Assembly: GCA_965243185.1 (NCBI GenBank)
Contig: OZ251531.1
Span: forward strand, 2,790,001 to 2,854,000
DNA length: 64,000 nucleotides
Reading direction: 5' to 3'
DNA from: CBDBCU01 sp965243185
Lineage (GTDB): Bacteria > Chloroflexota > Dehalococcoidia > Lucifugimonadales > UBA3495
Made by a program: the position numbers and the translations under genes. This document shows positions 58,378 to 64,000 of this stretch, in pieces. How positions within the stretch are numbered: the first letter of the stretch is position 1; each line of letters opens with the position of its first letter. Below the pieces are notes generated by a model. That model ran no database searches, was not told the DNA's origin, and saw only the letters and a list, made by a program, of their open reading frames with translations.

Positions 58378-59280
58378 TTACCTTTCCCCATTGTCCATCT
58401 GTTCGCCCAATTCGCTAAGGAAACGCTCAATTTCCGGCGACAAGTTCACTTCCGACGCTCCCCCGGCTGCTGCATCCTCCTCATCCTGTTGCGCGTCATA
58501 GTAGGCTTCCATCTGCTGAATCAGCGACTTCAGCTCGGAATTGCGGTCCACCGCCGTACTCAATTCCCGATATTGCCGCTGGCCCCGCCGCACCGGCGCC
58601 AGTTCCGGGGGGATATTCGCATAGACCGATGCCAAGCACTCAATCATCCGCGAAGTGCCGGTGTAATCCTCCTCCAGTTGCAGGTATTGCGGCAGATGCA
58701 CCATAAAGTTGATGGTCTCGATCCCCAGCCGGTCAATGCCGGTGGCAACCAGATTCATAATTGTGGTCGGCCCCTGATAGTTGCTCTGCCGCAGCTTCAG
58801 GTTCGGTACCGCATTCAACTGCGGCACATTCCCCAAAGAACCGGTAACCAGCAGCGGGCGGGTATGCGGCACCGCGTCATACATTGCCCCTACCCGGCAG
58901 TACCGCTGCACCCCGAAATGCTGAATCACTTCCAGGATGGAGTCGGTGTATTCCTCGCTGCCGGCGTGGGGTTCCAGCAGGTGCAGAAAAATGTAGTCCA
59001 GCCCTTCTTGAGTGCGGGCGTAGCGCAGGTAGCTGTTGGGGACGGTAACTTGCCGCTCCCCTTGCGCCAAGCGGATGTTGGGCCGGTAGCGGGTAAAGTC
59101 AAAGTAATTCCCCGGCCGGGCCAGTTTGCCCAACTCCCGGGAATGGAGATGCCGCTCCAGCCGGCTCAAAGTCAGCGTCCCCACGCTGCCCACATCCACC
59201 CACGGGCGAATCATGGCAAAGGCGTGAGGGTCGCGCAGCTCCGGCAGCGGCTCAACCAGTTCAAAAGCTCCAATACGCAT
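58378..59280 (-). CDS. PAC2 family protein
   Basis: 300 aa from ATG 59280; GGGG lies just upstream, and an ATG at 59316 adds 12 residues without similarity. The fold begins RIGAFELVEPLPELRDPHAF and continues AMIRPWVDVGSVGTLTL, as in archaeal and actinobacterial PAC2 proteins related to proteasome assembly chaperones. HTRPLLVTGSLG and NFMVHLPQYLQLEEDYTG are typical inner motifs. The tail is acidic and Glu-rich. No proteasome genes are in the window; the function in bacteria is unsettled. Confidence 0.82.
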   Translation of the reverse strand: MRIGAFELVEPLPELRDPHAFAMIRPWVDVGSVGTLTLSRLERHLHSRELGKLARPGNYFDFTRYRPNIRLAQGERQVTVPNSYLRYARTQEGLDYIFLHLLEPHAGSEEYTDSILEVIQHFGVQRYCRVGAMYDAVPHTRPLLVTGSLGNVPQLNAVPNLKLRQSNYQGPTTIMNLVATGIDRLGIETINFMVHLPQYLQLEEDYTGTSRMIECLASVYANIPPELAPVRRGQRQYRELSTAVDRNSELKSLIQQMEAYYDAQQDEEDAAAGGASEVNLSPEIERFLSELGEQMDNGER

Positions 59281-59365
59281 ACCCCATATATTGCCAGAAA
59301 AGCCGCCGTAATTCAAGTGGCCGCGCCAACTTGAAAATCCCCGGTTATCCCCCTATCCTTGCCTT

Positions 59366-60016
59366 ATGTCCCGCCCTACCTCTGATGCCTTGTCCCGGCC
59401 GCGCCGCCGTCCTTCTTTTTTGACCCGGCGGTTAGCTGCCCTGCGCTACCCGGACTTTCGTACTTTGTGGCTTTCTACCGTCGCTAACCAGCTGGGCTGG
59501 GGAATGCAGCAGGTCTTGTTGGGCTGGCTGATTCTCGACATTACCGGTTCCGCCGCGATGGTCGGCGTCATCTACGCTGTCCGTTCTTTGCCCAATTTGG
59601 TGGTAGGATTGGCAGCCGGCTCCATCACTGACCGCTTCGACCGGCGGCGGATAATGCGTTACTCCTGCGCCGCCCTGCTCCTGTTGTCCTTGCTGATGGC
59701 GTGGGCCTTGTTTGACGGGCGGTTGATGGCGGAAATGGGCGGCTTGACTCTGCTGGTCTGGCTGCTCCTTCTTTCCACTTTCCTGATGGGGGTAGCCCAA
59801 GCCTTTTATATGACGGCGCGGCAGGTCTATGTCTATGACATTGTCGGCCCCCGCCGCGCGGTCAACGGCATCGCTTTGGTATCCCTGGCCCAATGGGTCG
59901 GCGGCATTATCGGTTCCCTGCTGACCGGCGGCCTGATTGCCTGGCAGGGGCCGGCCGCCGCTTTCCTGGCTATGGGCTTGACCTACCTGGTTGGCGTAGC
60001 GCTGATGGTTCTGTAG
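59366..60016 (+). pseudogene. MFS transporter, 5' fragment, split by IS insertion
   Basis: The first 213 codons of an MFS permease (LAALRYPDFRTLWLSTVANQ, AVRSLPNLVVGLAAGSITDRFDRRR), about six helices, ending LTYLVGVALM. After 60006 the frame enters the IS and stops at TAG 60014-60016. Joined to 61749-62391 (one target copy removed) it makes a continuous 427-aa transporter with no frame damage, so the insertion is recent. The start is ATG 59366. Substrate unknown; these helices resemble enterobactin-exporter-like (EntS-type) permeases. Confidence 0.9.
59999..60006 (+). repeat. 8-bp target duplication, left
   Basis: GCGCTGAT, identical to 61741-61748 on the other side of the element. Eight bases is the target duplication size of the IS6 family. 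Confidence 0.92.
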
Positions 60017-60030
60017 CATTTTGCTGGGGG
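60007..60030 (+). repeat. Left terminal inverted repeat
   Basis: GGTTCTGTAGCATTTTGCTG plus GGGG; the GGTTCTG start is characteristic of IS6-family ends. A TATCAT-like -10 lies just inside, near 60036, which may drive the transposase. Confidence 0.9.
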
Positions 60031-60048
60031 AAAGTATATCATAGAGGA

Positions 60049-60897
60049 ATGGGGCATAAATGCAAATCGCCAACTTGTAAGCGCATAACCGGGGAACGCT
60101 GCGATACTTGCCGGGTTGGGGGCGGCGGTGTGCGGGTGGTAATGCTTGACGCTAACGGCAAGCAAATCCGGCCGGAAGGGAAACACCCCCACGCTACACC
60201 CCACGAAAGGGGCGCGGCGGTGGATATGTATTTTGACGGGCTTTCCTATCGCCGGGTGGCTAGGAATATGGAGCAGTATTTCGGGCGTAAGACTGACCCG
60301 ATGACGGTTTATCGCTGGGTCAGGGAATTGTCCGGGACAGCGGATGAAATCCTGCGGCCGATGAAGGTTGACACCGGCCGGGAATGGGTAGCGGACGAGA
60401 TGATGGTCAATGTTGGCGGTCAAAAGATGTGGCTGTTCAATGTAATGGACAGCGACACCCGGTTTGTGCTGGCGGCCTATTTGACGCCGGAACGGACGGC
60501 AAGGGCGGCGCAAACTACGCTGGCAATGGCAAGGGAAAGGTCAAACAATGCGCCGGAGGTTGTAAAGACGGACGGGCTGCGGTCTTACCGGCAGGCATTG
60601 CCGCGGGCTTTCCCGACCCGACCGGTTAAACATACGGTTAGCCAGGGTATCAAAGCGGAAATCAACAATAATATGTCGGAAAGGTTGCAAGGAACTTTCC
60701 GGGATAGGGATAAAACCTTGCGGGGCTTGGATAGCCGGGCAACCGGGCAAGCATACATTGACGGGCTGGTTTTACACTATAACTATTTCCGGCCCCATCA
60801 GAGTCTTGAGGATAAGCGGCCGGCGGAGGCGGCCGGGGCGGAACTGCCTTTCAAGGATTGGGAGGACGTAGCAGCGGTGAAAAGGGGGAAAGGATGA
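60049..60897 (+). CDS. tnpA: IS6/IS240-type DDE transposase
   Basis: 282 aa. N-terminal zinc-finger-like cysteines (CKSPTCKRITGERCDTC), then an HTH segment (LSYRRVARNMEQYFGRKTDP), then the DDE core with candidate residues Asp116 (VADEM), Asp175 (KTDGLRSY) and Glu211 (SERLQGTFRDRDKTLRGL). The C-terminal HYNYFRPHQSLEDKRPAEA is typical of IS6 and related families. ATG 60049 is chosen because the upstream frame lies in the terminal repeat and the MFS gene. All catalytic residues are intact, so the element may be active. Confidence 0.9.
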   Translation: MGHKCKSPTCKRITGERCDTCRVGGGGVRVVMLDANGKQIRPEGKHPHATPHERGAAVDMYFDGLSYRRVARNMEQYFGRKTDPMTVYRWVRELSGTADEILRPMKVDTGREWVADEMMVNVGGQKMWLFNVMDSDTRFVLAAYLTPERTARAAQTTLAMARERSNNAPEVVKTDGLRSYRQALPRAFPTRPVKHTVSQGIKAEINNNMSERLQGTFRDRDKTLRGLDSRATGQAYIDGLVLHYNYFRPHQSLEDKRPAEAAGAELPFKDWEDVAAVKRGKG

Positions 60898-61712
60898 TTG
60901 CCTATCGCAGTTTGCCTTACTATGGCGGCAAGAGGGGATACGGCAAAGCCGAATGGATAGCCGGCCTGTTGCCGTGGGAAAAGGATTCCTGCTATCTGGA
61001 ACCGTTCGCGGGAATGGCCGGGGTGCTACTGGCGCGGCCGGCGGTAAAGGTGGAATTACTGAACGACCTGAACGGCCGGCTGGTGAACTGGTGGCGGATG
61101 GTGCGTAATTGCCCGGATGAATTCGGGTATCTGGTAGAGCATACGCCGATTAGCCGGGATGAATTCCGGTGGGCTTGCCGGATGGTGGACAATCCGGAGC
61201 TGTCGGATATGCAACGGGCGTTGGCTTTCCATATCCTGATTAGCCAGTGTGTCACTGCCGGCGATAATCGTTTGTCCGGCAGGGGTTGGATTAGGCGGTT
61301 TGACCCGGCGATAGGCAGTTTTTCCCGGCATACGGCGGCGGAAATTTCCCGGCTTGCGGAAAGGATGAGGAATGTTCAGCTCGAGAATGTCGATGCGCTG
61401 GATTTACTGGAGCGGACGGCGGGCTGCGATTATGCGGTAATTTACTGCGACCCGCCTTATCCGACTGCCGACACCAGCGCGTACAGTATCGGCCACCTTG
61501 ACTTTGACCGGTTGGGGGAATTGTTGCAAGCGCAACAAGGGGCGGTGGCTGTTAGCGGTTATGAAGGGGAATGGGATTGCTTGGGATGGGCGGCGGAACG
61601 AAAGCAGGCATTGCGGCGGCAACTTAATAGCCGGGGCGGTGAACCGCGAACGGAGTTGCTATGGCGTAATGCAAAGTGCATTGAGGCGGCAACTGTGCGG
61701 GGGCTGCTATGA
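60894..61712 (+). CDS. D12-class N6-adenine DNA methyltransferase carried by the IS
   Basis: 272 aa. YYGGKRGYGKAEWIAGLLP and YLEPFAGMAGVLLA (motif I) at the N-terminus, and the catalytic YCDPPYPTADTSAY (motif IV) near 182-195, are Dam/DpnM-type (D12) signatures. The start overlaps the transposase stop as ATGA, so they are translated together. The target site cannot be inferred. Its stop reaches almost to the right inverted repeat, so the gene is an integral part of the element rather than chance neighbour DNA. Confidence 0.92.
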   Translation: MIAYRSLPYYGGKRGYGKAEWIAGLLPWEKDSCYLEPFAGMAGVLLARPAVKVELLNDLNGRLVNWWRMVRNCPDEFGYLVEHTPISRDEFRWACRMVDNPELSDMQRALAFHILISQCVTAGDNRLSGRGWIRRFDPAIGSFSRHTAAEISRLAERMRNVQLENVDALDLLERTAGCDYAVIYCDPPYPTADTSAYSIGHLDFDRLGELLQAQQGAVAVSGYEGEWDCLGWAAERKQALRRQLNSRGGEPRTELLWRNAKCIEAATVRGLL

Positions 61713-61716
61713 TTTC

Positions 61717-61740
61717 CCCCCAGCAAAATGCTACAGTACC
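61717..61740 (-). repeat. Right terminal inverted repeat
   Basis: Reverse complement begins GGTACTGTAGCATTTTGCTG followed by GGGG; one mismatch (position 4) against the left end. Confidence 0.9.
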
Positions 61741-61748
61741 GCGCTGAT
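61741..61748 (+). repeat. 8-bp target duplication, right
   Basis: GCGCTGAT, identical to 59999-60006. Confidence 0.92.
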
Positions 61749-62391
61749 GTATGGCTTGCGCCGTGTCGGGGCCGCCGCACCGCGGCAACGGGAGCCGCTG
61801 CTGCAAAACCTGCTCAATTACTTCCGCGCCCTCAAAAACAACCGGGTAATGCTCAGCCTGATAATTTCCACCGCCGGCGCGGAAATTCTCGGCTTTTCCC
61901 ATCAAGCGCTCTTGCCCATTCTGGCCGTGGAAGTTCTGGGCGTTGGCGCGGTAGGCTTGGGCTTGCTGACCGCCTTTCGGTTCCTCGGCAGCGCCTTGGG
62001 TGTCTTTGCCGTAGTGGGCTTGGAGCGGGTGCGTCGCCGGGGACTGCTGCTCTTGACCGTCATTGCCCTTTTCGGATTGGGTCAGATTATGCTGTCCCAA
62101 TCCCCCACCTTCTGGGTAGCCGTGATTTTTGTCGTATTCATCAACCTGATGGCATCGGCTACGGACATTCTGCACCACGCCTTGATGCAGTTCAGCGTGT
62201 CCAATCAGGAACGCGGCCGGGCGATGGGTTCGTGGATAATCGGTATCGGCGCCGCCCCCTTGGGGCAACTCGAAGGCGGCTACCTGGCGGGCGTCACCAA
62301 CGCCCGTATCGCCCTCCTGGTCAACGGCGCCGCCCTGATTACCCTGGCCTTGCTGATGGGCGTAATCCTCCCTCGGCTGCGCCGCCTCTAG
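61747..62391 (+). pseudogene. MFS transporter, 3' fragment
   Basis: About 214 codons carrying the second six helices (MLSLIISTAGAEILGFSHQA, LGLLTAFRFLGSALGVFAVV, IIGIGAAPLGQLEGGYLAG). An in-frame ATG at 61747, created across the target duplication, could restart translation, but half a transporter is not expected to work. The frame is uninterrupted, which supports a very recent insertion. Confidence 0.88.
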
Positions 62392-62410
62392 GAATCTTAC
62401 CAGAATCCGG

Positions 62411-62416
62411 TATAAT
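62411..62416 (+). promoter_or_regulatory. -10 box of the LLM oxidoreductase gene
   Basis: Perfect TATAAT 33 bases before ATG 62449; no -35 recognised. AAGGGGGCAGGG gives the ribosome site. Confidence 0.55.
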
Positions 62417-62448
62417 CCCCTCTTAACATAAAGCAAGGGGGCAGGGCA

Positions 62449-63648
62449 ATGATTACCAAGTTTGACAGCTTGTACGCCGGCCATGTCGATATGGACAATG
62501 TGGGCTACGGCGGCACGGCGGTGAACGACCGTTCTTTTTCCGACGAGTATCTGACCACGGCCTTTGACAAGGCGCAGGCTATTGCGGAAACGATGGACGC
62601 CGGCGGCTACGATACGCTGTGGATGGCGGAACACCACTTCCAGCCCGAGGGCTACGAGTGCATCCCCAACCTGCTGATGCTGAATGTTCACTTGGCGCAT
62701 TTGACGCGCAAGCTCAAGTTCGGCTGCGGTTTCAACATTGCGCCGATGTGGAATCCGCTGCGCTTGGCTGAGGATTTTGCCACCGCCGACATCTTAACCA
62801 ACGGGCGGGTCATCTTTGGCGTGGGCCGGGGCTACCATACCCGGGAAGTGGAAACCTTTGGCGCGCCGCTGCTGGACCAGGCGGCCAACCGGGATTTGTT
62901 CGAGGAACAGGTCGAGCTGATTTTCAAGTCCTTTAACCAGCGTTCCTTTGCCCATAAGGGCAAGCATTACACCGTGCCGCCGCAAGTGCCGTATCGGGGC
63001 TATCAATTGGAGGAGATAACCTTGGTGCCGCGGCCGCGCAACTTGCCGGTGGAGACCTGGCAGCCGATCCAAAGCGCCACGCCGCGGGCTTTGGACTTTA
63101 TGGCCAAGCACGGCATTAAAGGGATGATTGGCGGCGGCGTTTCCGAGGGCGGTGCTATCTATGATGTCATCTCCGCCTACCGGGATGCTCTGGCGCGGCA
63201 CGGTCGCCCCGATGCCCAATTGGGCGAGGATTTGAGCATTGGCTTTCACTTTTACCTGGCGGATACCCAAGAGCAGGCGATCAAGGAAGCGGCCAAGTAT
63301 TACGAGGAAAACCTTAAAATGTTCGGCCCGCTGCGCTTGGTACGGTCGTTGAGCGACGAGCAGATTGCGGCGATGGGCGACCCGAAGCGCGCGCCGACCG
63401 CCGGCCTGCCCACTATTGAGCGGGCGGTAGAGCGGCAGGGTTTCCTCTGCGGGCCGCCGGAAGTTATTATTGAGCAGCTGCAAGAACTCGAGGCAACTTA
63501 TCCCGGCCTCGACCGGGTTGGGATGAGCCATCCGGTAGGTACGCCGCAGCGGGTTATCGTCGAGCAACTGGAACGGCTGGCTAAAGAGGTAATGCCGGCT
63601 TTTACCAGCCGGGAAGCCCGGATAGCGGAGCCGGTTCCGGCGGATTAG
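62449..63648 (+). CDS. LLM class flavin-dependent oxidoreductase
   Basis: 399 aa. Luciferase-like TIM-barrel features: AEHHFQPEGYECIPNLLML, GCGFNIAPMWNPLRLAEDFA, LTNGRVIFGVGRGYHTREVE, and a C-terminal GPPEVIIEQLQELEATYPGL. These enzymes use reduced FMN or F420 to insert oxygen or to oxidise substrates. The substrate is unknown. Such genes are expanded in SAR202 Chloroflexota, which fits the suggested origin. Confidence 0.92.
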   Translation: MITKFDSLYAGHVDMDNVGYGGTAVNDRSFSDEYLTTAFDKAQAIAETMDAGGYDTLWMAEHHFQPEGYECIPNLLMLNVHLAHLTRKLKFGCGFNIAPMWNPLRLAEDFATADILTNGRVIFGVGRGYHTREVETFGAPLLDQAANRDLFEEQVELIFKSFNQRSFAHKGKHYTVPPQVPYRGYQLEEITLVPRPRNLPVETWQPIQSATPRALDFMAKHGIKGMIGGGVSEGGAIYDVISAYRDALARHGRPDAQLGEDLSIGFHFYLADTQEQAIKEAAKYYEENLKMFGPLRLVRSLSDEQIAAMGDPKRAPTAGLPTIERAVERQGFLCGPPEVIIEQLQELEATYPGLDRVGMSHPVGTPQRVIVEQLERLAKEVMPAFTSREARIAEPVPAD

Positions 63649-63719
63649 CGATTAGCCGACAGTTCAGTTAGCCGATAGGGGTTACTGAACTGCTCCGGCA
63701 TCGCATCCAAACCCTTGTC

Positions 63720-63737
63720 CCCGGCGTAAAAGCCGGG
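63720..63737. terminator. Hairpin after the LLM gene
   Basis: CCCGGC at 63720-63725 and GCCGGG at 63732-63737 with loop GTAAAA. A second inverted pair AGTTCAGT/ACTGAACT lies at 63661-63691. No T run, so terminator function is tentative. Confidence 0.35.
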
Positions 63738-63787
63738 TAGCAATATCCCTAACCCAACATCAGCAAAGGCGGCGCGGGCAATTAAAA

Positions 63788-64000
63788 ATGGGCATTTCCA
63801 AAATCAGAGCCGGTTTGCCCTTGGCCGCCGCCATCGCCCTTATCGCCGCCTTGGTGGGTATCCTGTGGTTGTTTCAACCGGTGGCGGCTCCGACCGGTGT
63901 CCCGGTATCAGCGGAAGTTATCCCGCCGCCCCAGGCCACGCCCAAACCGGCGCCGGTTCCGGTTATCGTTACCCCGCCGGGTACGGAAGCGGCCCCGGAA
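63788..64000 (+). CDS. Membrane-anchored or secreted Pro-rich protein, cut by window end
   Basis: 71 codons from ATG 63788 with no stop before 64000. Residues about 9-29 are a signal peptide or anchor (GLPLAAAIALIAALVGILWL), followed by a Pro/Ala/Val-rich spacer (VIPPPQATPKPAPVPV) typical of exported proteins tethered by a flexible stalk. The functional domain must lie beyond the window. Confidence 0.65.
   Translation, partial: MGISKIRAGLPLAAAIALIAALVGILWLFQPVAAPTGVPVSAEVIPPPQATPKPAPVPVIVTPPGTEAAPE

Larger units (their letters stand above)
60007..61740 (+). mobile_element. IS6-like element with a DNA methyltransferase passenger
   Basis: 1734 bp. Terminal inverted repeats: left GGTTCTGTAGCATTTTGCTG then GGGG (60007-60030); right, read inward, GGTACTGTAGCATTTTGCTG then GGGG (61740-61717), one mismatch in 24. 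It is flanked by perfect GCGCTGAT duplications. It contains an IS6/IS240-type DDE transposase (60049-60897) and, overlapping by ATGA, a D12-class adenine methyltransferase (60894-61712) whose stop lies 4 bases before the right repeat. Ordinary IS6 elements are about 700-900 bp with one gene, so this is an enlarged form. Confidence 0.92.

Noticed and set aside
1..64000. CRISPR array or rRNA operon
   Set aside because: No regularly spaced repeats of 25-40 bases and no conserved rRNA segments were seen. The repeats present are palindromic intergenic elements at irregular distances.

Overview
The window is a GC-rich bacterial chromosome segment, densely coded on both strands, with short intergenic gaps (none above about 300 bases) and sigma70-type -10 boxes. 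The gene set suggests a respiring Chloroflexota bacterium, perhaps of the SAR202/Dehalococcoidia type. It includes an 11-subunit complex I operon without nuoEFG, a CCG-domain (type E) succinate dehydrogenase, a fused AccD-AccA carboxyltransferase, a monomeric isocitrate dehydrogenase, a CaiB-type CoA transferase and an LLM flavin oxidoreductase. No rRNA or marker gene settles the lineage, so the placement is inference.

Layout. 1-6.5 kb: small coiled-coil ORFs, an M1 aminopeptidase, and a coupled minus-strand pair of unknown function (a 671-aa protein with a possible degenerate tubulin/FtsZ-like element and a signal-peptide membrane protein). 6.6-12.1 kb: an orphan MazE-like antitoxin between two copies of a 41-bp promoter/leader, then leuC, an HNH-Uma2 nuclease fusion, leuD and a ThDP enzyme. 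12.1-18.4 kb: two large single-chain restriction-modification-like proteins, each followed by the same 93-bp repeat. 18.5-25 kb: hydrolase, nitroreductase, a peroxiredoxin whose peroxidatic Cys codon is TGA (probable selenoprotein), GreA, quinone oxidoreductase, MIP18-type protein, Mrp ATPase and a ParB-like protein. 25-35 kb: AccDA, Mrr nuclease, isocitrate and malate dehydrogenases, small unknown genes, class III aminotransferase and LmbE deacetylase. 35-40.3 kb: sdhABE-type operon, NUDIX hydrolase and NAD kinase. 40.4-52.2 kb: a DUF2335 two-gene cassette colliding tail to tail with the nuoABCDHIJK-x-LMN operon. 52.3-57.7 kb: hydrolase, CoA transferase, rdgB, moaA, an Ada-like zinc protein, moaC. 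57.8-64 kb: tRNA(CAT), a YkgJ-type protein, a PAC2 protein, an MFS transporter split by a complete IS6-like element carrying a DNA adenine methyltransferase, an LLM oxidoreductase and a gene cut by the window end.

Functionally, the core is central carbon and energy metabolism: IDH, MDH and SDH feed a complex I lacking its NADH-input module. Leucine and molybdopterin synthesis genes are present. Woven through this are nuclease and methyltransferase genes and mobile DNA. The strongest unusual observations are the TGA-containing peroxiredoxin with a SECIS-like hairpin, the methyltransferase-carrying IS with perfect 8-bp target duplications that splits a still-intact reading frame, and the HNH-Uma2 fusion inside leuCD.
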